Assembly: GCA_035513345.1 (NCBI GenBank)
Contig: DATKCF010000036.1
Location: forward strand, 6,853 to 70,852
DNA: 64,000 bases
Reading direction: 5' to 3'
Origin: DATKCF01 sp035513345
Lineage (GTDB): Bacteria > Gemmatimonadota > Gemmatimonadetes > Longimicrobiales > RSA9
Part shown: piece after piece, positions 27,981-36,803 of the stretch
Layout of the letters: each line of letters begins with the position of its first letter
How positions within the stretch are numbered: position 1 is the stretch's first letter
Notes under the pieces: model-generated
The model's database searches: none
What the model saw: only the letters and a program-made list of their open reading frames with translations
What the model was told of the DNA's origin: nothing
Translations under genes and position numbers: made by a program

Positions 27981-28414
27981 TCGTCGACGAGAGCGGACTC
28001 ACGGCATGGGGTGAGCGCATCGGCGCGACGATCGGGACGCCGGCGTTCATCGGACTGCGAGGCCCGCTGGGCGCCGGCAAGTCGGTTCTCGCGCGGGCCA
28101 TCGCGCGCGGCGCGGGCGTGACCGGGACCATGCCGTCACCCACGTTCAACCTGGTGCTTCGCTACGATGGCCGTGACGGCCGCACCATTCTGCATGTCGA
28201 TCTGTTCCGGCTGAACGACCCCGCCGAAGTCTGGGAGCTGGGCTGGTCCGAGCTCGGCGCGCCAGGCGAGATCGCACTCGTCGAATGGCCCGAACGTGCC
28301 GAGTCCCTGCTACCGCCCGCGCGCTGGGACATCCTGATCGAGCCCGTGGCCGACCCGCTGCTTCGGCGAGTGAGCCTGGAACTGGCCGCGGACGCGCCGG
28401 ACCTGGCCCGATGA
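27977..28414 (+). CDS. tsaE: tRNA threonylcarbamoyladenosine protein TsaE
   Basis: P-loop ATPase that works with TsaB and TsaD in making t6A37 of tRNAs. Walker A is in LRGPLGAGKSVLARAIA, followed by SPTFNLVLRYDG and HVDLFRLNDPAEVWELGW, all typical. The start is unresolved. No ATG, GTG or TTG is in frame near the expected position. CTG 27977 overlaps the uvrB stop (CTGA) and gives the normal 145-aa length; the next upstream ATG (27842) would add 45 unconserved residues inside uvrB. Its stop overlaps tsaB (ATGA). Confidence 0.88.
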   Translation: MIVDESGLTAWGERIGATIGTPAFIGLRGPLGAGKSVLARAIARGAGVTGTMPSPTFNLVLRYDGRDGRTILHVDLFRLNDPAEVWELGWSELGAPGEIALVEWPERAESLLPPARWDILIEPVADPLLRRVSLELAADAPDLAR

Positions 28415-29151
28415 GGGTGCCGCAGGCAGGTGGAGCGCGCGGCAAACCGTCATGGACGCAAGGCGACATCGGGCCGGACGGTCCCGTCCTCGCACTCGAC
28501 ACGGCAACGACGCTGGGCACGGTCGCGGTCGGTCGGGAGGGGCGCCTGCTCTGCGAAGTGACACTCGGTGTGGCGGTGCGGCACTCCGAATCACTCCTGC
28601 CGGCCGTCCGCTTCGTGCTCGAGTCCGCGCACGTGACGCCCTCCGACGTCGTCGCGATCGTGGCCGGCGGCGGGCCCGGCTCATTCACCGGCGTTCGCAT
28701 CGCCGGCGCGACGGCCAAGGGAATGGTTCACGCGCTGGGGATCCCGCTGTTCGCCTATTCGAGCCTTACGGGCCTGGCGGCTGGCGCGGGCGTGAGCGAT
28801 CGGCCGGTCTGCGCTTTGATCGACGCGCGCGGGGACGAGGTGTTCGCCGCCTGCTACCTGTTTCCCGCGGGCGGCGGCTTCGAGACCCTGTTGGAACCAG
28901 CCGTCATCGATCTGGCGGAGTTGACCGGCCTGCTGGCGGACCGGGCGCCGGTCTGGGTCGGGGAAGCCGCACTCCGGTTCGCCGACCGGCTGGCACCGCA
29001 CGGCGAAGTGGCCGGTGCGGTACTCGCCGTGCCGCGGGCATCGTCACTGCTCTGGCTGGCGAGAGTTGCACCGGCCCAGGGGCTCATCGACGAGCCGTCG
29101 CGATGGACACCGGACTACGGACGGCTGCCCGGCGTCAAGCGGCCCGCATGA
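28411..29151 (+). CDS. tsaB: tRNA threonylcarbamoyladenosine protein TsaB
   Basis: Kae1-like scaffold partner of TsaD in t6A synthesis (246 aa). VLALDTATTLGTVAVGREGR opens the ASKHA fold, and AIVAGGGPGSFTGVRIAGAT is the family signature. About 25 unconserved residues come first. ATG 28411 overlaps the tsaE stop, and its own stop overlaps rimI, so tsaE-tsaB-rimI are coupled. tsaD is not in the window. Confidence 0.94.
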   Translation: MRVPQAGGARGKPSWTQGDIGPDGPVLALDTATTLGTVAVGREGRLLCEVTLGVAVRHSESLLPAVRFVLESAHVTPSDVVAIVAGGGPGSFTGVRIAGATAKGMVHALGIPLFAYSSLTGLAAGAGVSDRPVCALIDARGDEVFAACYLFPAGGGFETLLEPAVIDLAELTGLLADRAPVWVGEAALRFADRLAPHGEVAGAVLAVPRASSLLWLARVAPAQGLIDEPSRWTPDYGRLPGVKRPA

Positions 29152-29633
29152 GCCTGCAGGAGAACGGCGCCGTCGGTGAGATCCGGCTGCGCGAGATCGT
29201 CGGCGCGGACCTCAAAGCCGTCCACCGGATCGAGGTCGAATCGTACTCGGTGCCGTGGAGCCTCGCCACGTTCCGGAACCTCGTCGACCGGCCGGATACC
29301 GACATGATCGCCGCGGAGGCGGGCGGCAGGGTCGTCGGCTATGTGATCAGCTGGTTCGTAGTGGACCAGGGTGAACTGGGCAACATCGCGGTTGCGACGA
29401 CATGGCGGCGCCGCGGCATCGGCCGGCTCCTCGTCGAAGCCGCGCTCGACCGCGCTCGGTCGAGGGGGATCCGGGAGGTCTATCTCGAGGTGCGGCGCAG
29501 CAATACGGGAGCGCAGCGACTCTACCGCGAGTTCGGGTTCAGCAAGGTCGGCGTCCGCCGCGGCTACTATGTCGAGCCCTTCGAGGATGCGCTCGTGATG
29601 CGGCGCCCGCTGCGCGAGATCGAGCCCGCGTAG
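29148..29633 (+). CDS. rimI: Ribosomal-protein-alanine N-acetyltransferase RimI
   Basis: GNAT acetyltransferase (161 aa) expected to acetylate the N-terminal Ala of ribosomal protein S18. The acetyl-CoA motif is in IAVATTWRRRGIGRLLVEAA, and VYLEVRRSNTGAQRLYREFGF followed by RRGYYVEPFEDALVM is typical of RimI. ATGA overlap with tsaB; tsaB-rimI neighbours are common in bacteria. Confidence 0.93.
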   Translation: MSLQENGAVGEIRLREIVGADLKAVHRIEVESYSVPWSLATFRNLVDRPDTDMIAAEAGGRVVGYVISWFVVDQGELGNIAVATTWRRRGIGRLLVEAALDRARSRGIREVYLEVRRSNTGAQRLYREFGFSKVGVRRGYYVEPFEDALVMRRPLREIEPA

Positions 29634-29870
29634 ACCGGTCGCGGCGGGCCGGCCCGGGGAGCGCTGATCCATCCGGGCCGAGGTGCCGATACTCCAGGGT
29701 GACGCAGGCCCCCCGGTGCGCGTGCGCAACTGCCAGGTCCTCGAATGGTCATCCTGGCGGCGCACGGCACGGGAGGGGTCGGTACGGTTGGCGATGGCGG
29801 CCGGGACAACGATTTCCCGACGCGAGCCCGCACGACCGAAGTGGACACCCTTGAAGGAGTGAGTCGCCCC
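29634..29870. other. Gap between rimI and the LysM gene
   Basis: 237 nt without a convincing gene. An in-frame extension of the LysM protein (from ATG 29745) is possible but would put ~42 charged residues before its signal peptide. I see no clear terminator or -35/-10 pair here. Confidence 0.4.
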
Positions 29871-31019
29871 TTGAGCGCACGCACGGGAACTCCGGCCCGC
29901 ACTTTTCTCTCCCTCATCATCATGGTCGTGCTGGCAGGCGTAGCGGCGCCCGTTTCAGGCCAGCAGACCGAGCCGCAGGTGAAGCAGCACGTCGTCCAGC
30001 GAGGCGAGACGCTGTGGGCCCTGTCCGGCTTCTATTTCATGAACCCGTACCTGTGGCCGCAGATATTCGAGGCGAACCGGGACGTGATCGAGGATCCGCA
30101 CTGGATCTATCCGGACGAGGTGCTGCGGATTCCCGGCATCGAGTCGGGCCTTCCGGTCGTGGTCCGGCAGCAGGAGCCGGTGACGGCCGCGGGTCCGGAC
30201 GCGCAGCCATACCTGCCTTCACAGCCGGTCCGACCCGCTGGACGGACTCGTTTCTGGGAGGAACCGCCGCCCGTCGACGCCCGACGCGAGAGCGACATGG
30301 CGATGACGAAGCTCGAGCTGTACGCCGTGACACCCGCGGAGTTCTGGTCGGCCGCATGGCTGGAGGACTCGGCTGCGATCGGGATCCGGGGCCGGCTGAT
30401 CAGTCTGGCGGATCCGGTATCGCAGCGCGACAAGCTGCCGCAATACCTCCACCCGTTCGACGAGGTCCTGTTCGGCTGGCTGCGCGGCGGTGAACTGGTA
30501 CTCGGCGACAGCATGATGGTCGTCACCGTCAGGGAGCAGGTCGGCAGCCTGGGTCACGTCATTCAGCCGGTGGCACTGGTCAGGATCGATTCGGTAGGCG
30601 AGAATGTCGCGGCCGCGCTGGTCCTCAAGCAGTACGGCAAGGCCAGAGTCGGTGACCTGCTGATCGCCGCGGCCGAGCTGCCGCGGTTCCAGCGAGGCGC
30701 ACCCGCCATCGTCAAGAACGGTGCGGAAGGCCGCCTCATTGCGTGGCTCGAGCCCGAACAGCTCTACGGCCCGCTCGCCGACGGTTTCATCGACATCGGC
30801 GCGGAACAGGGCGTGCGTATAGGCGATGAGTTCGCCGCCTATGTGCCAACCCGTACCGATCCTGGCGGGTCCATGGACCTGCCGGCCGAACAGGTCGCGC
30901 TGCTGCGCGTCATCAAGGTGATGCCGAACAGCGCAACCGTCCGCGTCACCGACGCGAGCAGCACGGCGCTACAGGCAGGTGTGAGAGTGCAGCTGGTCCG
31001 GAAGATGCCAGCAAACTGA
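29871..31019 (+). CDS. LysM-domain exported protein
   Basis: Exported protein (382 aa from TTG 29871) with a signal peptide (TFLSLIIMVVLAGVAAPVSG) and one LysM domain right after it: HVVQRGETLWALSGFYF, LWPQIFEANRDVI, WIYPDEVLRIP. LysM domains bind peptidoglycan. The remaining ~300 residues have no recognised catalytic site. AAGGAG at 29854-29859 is 11 nt before TTG 29871; GTG 29859 and ATG 29745 are alternative starts. A hairpin terminator follows. Confidence 0.8.
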   Translation: MSARTGTPARTFLSLIIMVVLAGVAAPVSGQQTEPQVKQHVVQRGETLWALSGFYFMNPYLWPQIFEANRDVIEDPHWIYPDEVLRIPGIESGLPVVVRQQEPVTAAGPDAQPYLPSQPVRPAGRTRFWEEPPPVDARRESDMAMTKLELYAVTPAEFWSAAWLEDSAAIGIRGRLISLADPVSQRDKLPQYLHPFDEVLFGWLRGGELVLGDSMMVVTVREQVGSLGHVIQPVALVRIDSVGENVAAALVLKQYGKARVGDLLIAAAELPRFQRGAPAIVKNGAEGRLIAWLEPEQLYGPLADGFIDIGAEQGVRIGDEFAAYVPTRTDPGGSMDLPAEQVALLRVIKVMPNSATVRVTDASSTALQAGVRVQLVRKMPAN

Positions 31020-31074
31020 ATCGACCCCGTGGTCCGGGCGACAGTCGCCCGTGACCCATGAGCGGTTCTGGACT

Positions 31075-31109
31075 GCACGGGCGCCCGATGACGGCGCCCG
31101 TGCTCATTT
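31075..31109 (+). terminator. Hairpin terminator after the LysM gene
   Basis: GCACGGGCGCC (31075-31085) and GGCGCCCGTGC (31093-31103) form a perfect 11-bp stem with a 7-nt loop, followed by TCATTT. It lies between the LysM gene and the epimerase-tol operon. Confidence 0.75.
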
Positions 31110-31133
31110 CACGGATCCAACGACGAGGAACGG

Positions 31134-32087
31134 ATGAAGGTACTGGTAACCGGTGGTGCCGGTTTCATCGGCGGACACGTGGCGCAGGCGTACATCGACC
31201 GCGGTGAGCAGGTCTGGATCGTCGATGACCTCTCGTCCGGCAGACTGTCGAACGTGCCCGATGGTGCCGAATTCATCGACATGGACATCCGCAGCGCCGA
31301 CCTCGCCAGGTTGTTCGCCGATGTCGGCGGCTTCGACGTCGTCAATCACCACGCCGCCCAGATCGACGTTCGTACCTCCGTTGACGATCCTCGCCTCGAT
31401 GCCGGCATCAATGTCGATGGCTTTCTCAACGTCGTCGAACAGGCCGTCCGTCACGCGTGCAGGCGCTTCATCTTCGTGTCGTCCGGCGGCGTCGTCTATG
31501 GCGAGCCCGAACTCCGGCCCACACCGGAGACCGCACCCAAACTGCCGCTCTCGCCCTACGGCGTGACCAAGCTCGCGGCAGAGTTCTATCTGTACTACTA
31601 TCACCGCGTTCACGGCTTGGAGTACGCCGCGTTGCGGTACTCGAACGTTTTCGGGCCACGGCAGGATCCCCACGGCGAGGCCGGTGTAGTTGCGATCTTC
31701 TCGCGCAGGATCCTTGCGGGCGAAGCGTTGACGATCTATGGCGATGGCGAACAGACCAGAGACTATGTGTTCGTCGGCGATGTCGCCGCAGCGAACATGA
31801 CGGTGACCGACGCCGCGCTTCCGCCGGCATCGTCGCTCGATGACCTCGCCTTCAACGTCGGCACGGGCCGGGAAACAAGCGTGAACGAACTGGCCAGGGT
31901 GCTCCAGGAAGCAGCGGGCACGACGGTCGGCACGAAGCCCGCCCCCGAGCGGCCCGGCGAACTGCGGCACTCGTGCCTCGATGCAGGCAAGGTACGGGCT
32001 GCCGGCTGGGCCGGCGCGTCCGGACTCGCCGAAGGACTCACAACCACGTTCCGGTACATTGCGGCGACCGAGGAGCGACACGATTGA
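31134..32087 (+). CDS. NAD-dependent sugar epimerase/dehydratase, GalE-like
   Basis: SDR-family nucleotide-sugar enzyme (317 aa). MKVLVTGGAGFIGGHVAQAY binds NAD, SSGGVVYGE and PLSPYGVTKLAAEFYL carry the catalytic Ser/Tyr-x-x-x-Lys, and LRYSNVFGPRQDP is typical of UDP-glucose or UDP-GlcNAc 4-epimerases. The substrate cannot be fixed from sequence. GAGGAACGG precedes ATG 31134. Its stop overlaps the tolQ start as TTGA, so a sugar gene heads the Tol-Pal operon. Confidence 0.88.
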   Translation: MKVLVTGGAGFIGGHVAQAYIDRGEQVWIVDDLSSGRLSNVPDGAEFIDMDIRSADLARLFADVGGFDVVNHHAAQIDVRTSVDDPRLDAGINVDGFLNVVEQAVRHACRRFIFVSSGGVVYGEPELRPTPETAPKLPLSPYGVTKLAAEFYLYYYHRVHGLEYAALRYSNVFGPRQDPHGEAGVVAIFSRRILAGEALTIYGDGEQTRDYVFVGDVAAANMTVTDAALPPASSLDDLAFNVGTGRETSVNELARVLQEAAGTTVGTKPAPERPGELRHSCLDAGKVRAAGWAGASGLAEGLTTTFRYIAATEERHD

Positions 32088-32794
32088 CAGCGATGCTGTT
32101 GCAGACGGGTATGCCGAGCCGGCTGGACATTTTCCTTGGCGGCTCGATCGAGACACGGATCGTGCTCGTGATCCTCGCGCTGTCTTCGTTCTTCAGCTGG
32201 GGCATCATCCTCTGGAAGGCGAGGCAGTTCCGGAAGCTGCGCAAGGAAGGCGCCCATTTCGTCGATTCGATCAGCCGCGCACAGCGCCTCGAAGACGCGT
32301 ACAAGGTCATCATGAGGCAGTCCGAAACACCGTACACGCGGATGTTCCGGCAGGGCACGAACTTCTTCAGCGAATTGCGGCCCGGCGCGCTGCGCGCGAA
32401 CGCGCCCGAGACCGCGGGCCTGTCCGAAGCCCAGCTCAATGCGCTCTGGCTCGTTCTCGAAAAAGTGCAGGACGAGGAACGCGACGCGATGTCCGGCGGA
32501 ATGGTCTGGCTCGCGATCATCGCGGTGACCGCACCTCTGCTGGGGCTCCTCGGCACCGTTCTCGGTGTAATGAACTCGTTCATCGGGATCTCGGTGACGG
32601 GATCGGCGAGTATCGCGTCGGTCGCGCCTGGCATTGCCGAAGCGCTCGTCACAACGGCGTTCGGCCTTGTGGCGGCCATTCCGGCGGCGATCGGGTATAA
32701 CTACTTCGTGAGCCGGGTGAACCGTTTCAGCGGCGAGCTGGAAGGCTTCGCGAGCGAGTTCATCGGCACGCTGGCGAGGGAAGGCAAGCTATGA
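32084..32794 (+). CDS. tolQ: Tol-Pal proton channel subunit TolQ
   Basis: MotA/TolQ/ExbB family inner-membrane protein (236 aa) that, with TolR, turns proton flow into work on TolA during division. Three helices: VLVILALSSFFSWGIILW, AIIAVTAPLLGLLGTVLGVM and the segment around TTAFGLVAAIPAAIGYNYFV. TTG 32084 is chosen because GAGGAG (32070-32075) is 8 nt before it and it overlaps the previous stop; ATG 32093 is the alternative. Confidence 0.93.
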   Translation: MTAMLLQTGMPSRLDIFLGGSIETRIVLVILALSSFFSWGIILWKARQFRKLRKEGAHFVDSISRAQRLEDAYKVIMRQSETPYTRMFRQGTNFFSELRPGALRANAPETAGLSEAQLNALWLVLEKVQDEERDAMSGGMVWLAIIAVTAPLLGLLGTVLGVMNSFIGISVTGSASIASVAPGIAEALVTTAFGLVAAIPAAIGYNYFVSRVNRFSGELEGFASEFIGTLAREGKL

Positions 32795-32825
32795 AGCGGG
32801 CTGCGGGTGTGAGAAGGGGGCGGCC

Positions 32826-33242
32826 ATGATGCGGTTCGGCGGACGGCGCCGGCGGGCTCTGGCGGTGAACGCCGAGATCAGCATAACGAACCTGGTCGAT
32901 GTGGCGTTCGTGCTGCTGATCATCTTCATGATCACGGCTCCGATCCTGCAGGGTGGCATCGAGGTGCAATTGCCGCAGGCGGAAGCGCGGCCGATCAATA
33001 CGCCCGATGCAGTAGTGGTGAGCGTCGCCGAGGACGGCGGCCTGTTCATCGAGAAGACACGTGTGACCGATGACGAGTTCGAGGATGTGTTGAGAGCCCA
33101 CATAGGCGACGCGCAGGACGCGATCGTAACCGTGAAGGGTGACAGGGCCGTCGACTATGGCAGGATGACGACCGTACTCGGTTACCTGAACAGGATGCAG
33201 GTAAACATTGCGCTGGCAGTCGAACCACAACCGAGACGCTGA
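32826..33242 (+). CDS. tolR: Tol-Pal protein TolR (ExbD family)
   Basis: 138-aa inner-membrane protein with one N-terminal helix (LVDVAFVLLIIFMITAPILQ) containing the conserved Asp of the proton path, then a periplasmic domain. ISITNLVDVAFVLLIIFM is the ExbD/TolR signature. It lies 31 bp after tolQ and 1 bp before tolA. In this context TolR is preferred to ExbD because tolB, pal and cpoB follow. Confidence 0.93.
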   Translation: MMRFGGRRRRALAVNAEISITNLVDVAFVLLIIFMITAPILQGGIEVQLPQAEARPINTPDAVVVSVAEDGGLFIEKTRVTDDEFEDVLRAHIGDAQDAIVTVKGDRAVDYGRMTTVLGYLNRMQVNIALAVEPQPRR

Positions 33243-33243
33243 C

Positions 33244-34011
33244 ATGCCGGCTGGCCCGGGTGGCGGACGCACGTTCGGCCGACAGGTCAAGCGGGACGAG
33301 TTCGTGCTCGGTGGCAGCATCGGCCGGCGCGCCAGCCAGCCCGACCGGCGGTCGCTGTGGGGTTCGCTGGCGGTGCATGCCGGTCTGGTCAGCGCCATAC
33401 TCGTGGCTACGTTTCTCCAGGCGCAGGACCTGCCCGAGTTCGAGACGTTCACCGTCCAGATCTACTCGCCGCCGCCACAGGTCGAGGGACCGCAGCAGCC
33501 GGAGCCGCCGCCACCGGAAGTGACGCCGACGATCGTGTCGCGGCCGACGGTCGAGACGCCGCCAGCGGTGACGACGAAGCCTGACCCGCCGAAGCCTGTC
33601 GAGCAGACACCGGTCGAGAAGCCCGTCGAGAAGCCGCCCGAGCCTGAGCCGGTGACGGGCACGGCGGCCGACCCCGAATCGACGGGCGGCGAGAACATCG
33701 ACATCGACAACATCGGCGCGGACTTCCCGTTCCCAGGCTACCTCGAGAACATCATCCGCCAGATCAATCGCCATTTCCGCGGCTGGTCGGGCGATGCCAC
33801 GCCTTCGGCGCAGATCGCGTTCTACATCAACCGCGATGGTACGATCGGCGGTCTCACGCTGGTCGAGAAGTCGCCGGACTTCAAGTTCAACCTGCAGACG
33901 ATGAGCGCGGTCGAGCTGGCGGGCCGCAACAACGCGTTCGGCGAACTACCCGAAGGGTGGGTGTCGGACCGTCTCTGGGTCAGGTTCCGATTCATTCCAC
34001 CCGGCCGATGA
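33244..34011 (+). CDS. tolA: TolA/TonB-type energy-transducing protein
   Basis: 255-aa protein with one helix (LAVHAGLVSAILVATFLQ, near residues 40-60), a Pro/Glu-rich periplasmic spacer (about 85-150, many PEP, PVEKP steps), and a C-terminal TonB/TolA-like domain (YLENIIRQINRHFRGW, AQIAFYINRDGTIGGL). The spacer is Pro-rich as in TonB and much shorter than the helical one in E. coli TolA; its place between tolR and tolB makes TolA the likely role. ATGA overlap with tolB. Confidence 0.85.
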   Translation: MPAGPGGGRTFGRQVKRDEFVLGGSIGRRASQPDRRSLWGSLAVHAGLVSAILVATFLQAQDLPEFETFTVQIYSPPPQVEGPQQPEPPPPEVTPTIVSRPTVETPPAVTTKPDPPKPVEQTPVEKPVEKPPEPEPVTGTAADPESTGGENIDIDNIGADFPFPGYLENIIRQINRHFRGWSGDATPSAQIAFYINRDGTIGGLTLVEKSPDFKFNLQTMSAVELAGRNNAFGELPEGWVSDRLWVRFRFIPPGR

Positions 34012-35390
34012 CATTGAAGACGACCACGTACGGACCGACCCGTGTGACCACCGGCCTGATCATGGCCGCGGCCGTGATCGTGGCGCCGCCTGCGCCGGCG
34101 CAGGCGCAGCAGCGCGACACGGCCCAGATACCGCCGGGCGTCGAACTGGAGACGCGCTACTCGGTGAGCGGCCGGCGAGCGGTCGCTGTGAGGCCGTTCG
34201 CGGGACCGATTCCGCTGGCCGGCGCAATCGGCCAGATCAGCGGCATCGTCACGCAGGACCTGTCACTGAGCGACCGGTATCAGATGTTCCCCGTGCCGGC
34301 CGACCTGCAGACGCCCGGGCCGGTCGACTACCAGGCCTGGAACAGTCTGAACCTCGAGTTCCTGGTCACCGGCGACATCACGCCGACCGCCGACGGGTTC
34401 CTGGTCGATGTCGTGGTGCACGACGTCGTGTTCGGGCGCGAGCATCGCCGCGGAACGTACGCGCTGCCCGCGACGGGTGCGCCGGACTTCCGCATGGCCG
34501 TACACGCCGTTTCGGATGAGATCGTGCAGTGGATCTCAAACCAGCCGGGGATGGCCGCGACACGCATCGCCTTCACCCGGTACAACGAGGACCAGACATA
34601 CGACCTGCTGATTGTCGATTCCGACGGCGAGAACCTGCGCCGGATCCTGGGCGGAGCGTCGCAGCTGCAGTCGCCGGTGTGGTCACCGGACGGGCGCCGT
34701 ATCGCCTACACGGTGAGCGAACCGGATGGCTGGAAGCTGATCGAGCGCAATCTCGTGACCGGTCGCAATACGACGGTCGCGACCGGTAGCGAGCTGTTCC
34801 TGACACCCGCGTACTCGCCCGACGGAACGAAGCTGGCCTACTCGGTCTGGCTGCCCGGCGGACTCGAGATCATGGAAGCAGACCTGGCCGGCGACGGATC
34901 GCCCCGCCGCGTGACGGACAGTGGAGGCGACAATATGGCGCCGACCTACTCGTCCGATGGCCGCAGGCTCGCGTTCCTCTCGACGCGGACGGGACAGAAC
35001 CACATCTACATGGCGAATACGGACGGATCGGGCGCAAGGCAACTGACACCACCCGGACGCAACGTCGAGTTCCACGGGCCGGACTGGTCGCCGACGAGCA
35101 ACCGTGTCGTATTCCATGGAAGCGCCCGCGGTCCGTACCAGATCATGATTTCGGATGCGGACCGTCCGACACTCCAGGTGCGCCAGCTCACGACGACGGG
35201 CTGGAACGAGGATCCGAGCTGGGCGCCGGATGGCCGGCACGTCGTCTACTCGGGTGCTGGCGCGCAGACCGATGGGCTGTATGTTATTGATACGGTCACG
35301 GGTACGATCCGGCTGCTCGCGCGCGGCGCAAAACTGCGCACGGCCGACTGGTCGTGGTCGATGGCCGGGTCCGCGCTGAGCACACGCTGA
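34008..35390 (+). CDS. tolB: Periplasmic Tol-Pal beta-propeller protein TolB
   Basis: 460-aa exported protein: signal peptide ending PPAPAQAQQ (near residue 35), an N-terminal alpha/beta domain, and a six-bladed propeller of PD40 repeats such as SPDGRRIAYTVSEPDGWKL, YSPDGTKLAYSVW, YSSDGRRLAFLSTR and WAPDGRHVVYSG. TolB binds Pal and TolA. The start ATG 34008 overlaps the tolA stop. Confidence 0.95.
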   Translation: MTLKTTTYGPTRVTTGLIMAAAVIVAPPAPAQAQQRDTAQIPPGVELETRYSVSGRRAVAVRPFAGPIPLAGAIGQISGIVTQDLSLSDRYQMFPVPADLQTPGPVDYQAWNSLNLEFLVTGDITPTADGFLVDVVVHDVVFGREHRRGTYALPATGAPDFRMAVHAVSDEIVQWISNQPGMAATRIAFTRYNEDQTYDLLIVDSDGENLRRILGGASQLQSPVWSPDGRRIAYTVSEPDGWKLIERNLVTGRNTTVATGSELFLTPAYSPDGTKLAYSVWLPGGLEIMEADLAGDGSPRRVTDSGGDNMAPTYSSDGRRLAFLSTRTGQNHIYMANTDGSGARQLTPPGRNVEFHGPDWSPTSNRVVFHGSARGPYQIMISDADRPTLQVRQLTTTGWNEDPSWAPDGRHVVYSGAGAQTDGLYVIDTVTGTIRLLARGAKLRTADWSWSMAGSALSTR

Positions 35391-35430
35391 GCGCGTTGAA
35401 GACGGGGTCCATGTTCACCAAGGAGAGCCG

Positions 35431-35997
35431 ATGATTCGTCGCGCCGCCTTCGCCGTGGTCGCGATCGCGCTGGTCATGGCGGCCTGTTCGAGCAACGAGC
35501 CGCCACCGCCACCGCCGCCGCCAACACAAACGACGACGCAGCCGCCGGTCACCGACACGAGCGCCGAGGATGCCCGCCGCGCGGCCGAAGAAGCAGCACG
35601 CGCCGCCGAAGCGGAACGGACTCGCCTGCGCACCGTGATCGAGGAGGTCGTCCTCTTCGACTACGATGCATCGCGTATCCGCACCGACGCCGAAGCCGCG
35701 CTGCAGCGGAAGGTGCCGATCCTGCGCTCGAATCCGGGCGTCCGCCTGCGTATAAGCGGACACGCCGACGAGCGTGGCTCCGTCGAGTACAACCTCGCCC
35801 TCGGTTTGCGCCGTGCGAACTCGGTGCGTGACTACCTCGTGAACTTCGGTATCGATGCCTCACGGATCACGACCGAGACGTTCGGCGAGGACCGGCCTGT
35901 GGACAGCGGCACGACTGAGGCCGCCTATCAGCGGAACAGGCGCGCCGAGTTCACGATCACGAGTGGCGGAGAGAACCTCGTTTCACCAGGTGGATGA
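35431..35997 (+). CDS. pal: Peptidoglycan-associated lipoprotein Pal
   Basis: Outer-membrane lipoprotein (188 aa) tying the outer membrane to peptidoglycan. Signal peptide ends ALVMAAC with Cys19, then a Pro/Thr linker, an Ala/Glu-rich helix (about 48-65), and an OmpA-like domain: VVLFDYDASRIR, LRISGHADERGSVEYNLALG and QRNRRAEFTI. AAGGAG precedes ATG 35431. The stop overlaps cpoB (ATGA). Confidence 0.96.
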   Translation: MIRRAAFAVVAIALVMAACSSNEPPPPPPPPTQTTTQPPVTDTSAEDARRAAEEAARAAEAERTRLRTVIEEVVLFDYDASRIRTDAEAALQRKVPILRSNPGVRLRISGHADERGSVEYNLALGLRRANSVRDYLVNFGIDASRITTETFGEDRPVDSGTTEAAYQRNRRAEFTITSGGENLVSPGG

Positions 35998-36803
35998 TGA
36001 ATGGCACAGGCGGAAAGAAGGAACTGCGTCGGCGTCTGACGGGCTGGCTCCTGTTGGGGCTTGCCGTTGCCGTGACGGCGCCCGCCTGCGCTACCAAGCG
36101 GGACATCCGCGACATGCGCGCCGAGACGCTGGCACTGCGGGCGCACCAGGACTCGCTGTTCCGTGACATACAACGGCAGAACCGGCTGCTTCTCGACACG
36201 CTGCGCTCGAGCTTCACGATCCAGCAGGATGCGGCCGGCCAGACGAGCCATCGGTTCCAACAGCTCGAAGAGCAGTTGCGGCGGACCGAAGAACTGATGT
36301 ACCAGCTTCAGGTACTTGTTGCGGACGTTGTCGAGCGATTGGACCGCCAGCCGGTCGCGCAGACGCAACCGTGGTCGTCCACTGCGGTCGACAGCACCGG
36401 CGCGCCGATCGTGACGAGGGATTCCGGTGAAGCAAGCCGCATGTATGATTCGGGGATGGAGCAGATCGGCCAGGGCGCGTACACGACGGCCAGGTTCAGC
36501 TTCCAGCAAGTGATCGAGCAGTTCCCGAATCACCCGCTGGCGGCGTCGGCGCAATGGCAGATCGGACAGACGTACATCGCAGAGGGCGACAACGTGCGCG
36601 CCATCGAGGAGCTGGAGCGGATCGAGGCCATGTGGCCGGGCTCGCCGCGCGCACCGGAAGGCTTGCTGCAGGCCGGCATCCTGGCCGAAGGGCTGAACGA
36701 CATCACGAAAGCCAAGGCCCTGTACAGCATGATCCGGTCGCGATACCCGGCGACGGAACAATACCGGGAGGCGACACGGAGGTTCAACGCATTGGGCGGC
36801 TGA
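35994..36803 (+). CDS. cpoB: Cell division coordinator CpoB (YbgF)
   Basis: 269-aa periplasmic protein; in E. coli it links peptidoglycan synthesis with Tol action. After a hydrophobic signal (WLLLGLAVAVTAPAC; Cys32 could be lipid-modified) comes a coiled-coil stretch (about 35-115) and C-terminal TPRs: MYDSGMEQIGQGAYTTARFS, SAQWQIGQTYIAEGDNVRAI and a third repeat. Last gene of the tol-pal set; nrdR starts on the next base. Confidence 0.9.
   Translation: MMNGTGGKKELRRRLTGWLLLGLAVAVTAPACATKRDIRDMRAETLALRAHQDSLFRDIQRQNRLLLDTLRSSFTIQQDAAGQTSHRFQQLEEQLRRTEELMYQLQVLVADVVERLDRQPVAQTQPWSSTAVDSTGAPIVTRDSGEASRMYDSGMEQIGQGAYTTARFSFQQVIEQFPNHPLAASAQWQIGQTYIAEGDNVRAIEELERIEAMWPGSPRAPEGLLQAGILAEGLNDITKAKALYSMIRSRYPATEQYREATRRFNALGG

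Noticed and set aside
30245..30260. GGACTCGTTTCTGGGA, identical to part of the 40-bp unit at 7900-7915
   Set aside because: It lies within the LysM coding sequence (reading RTRFWE) and extends no further; probably chance or a relic, too short to call a repeat copy.
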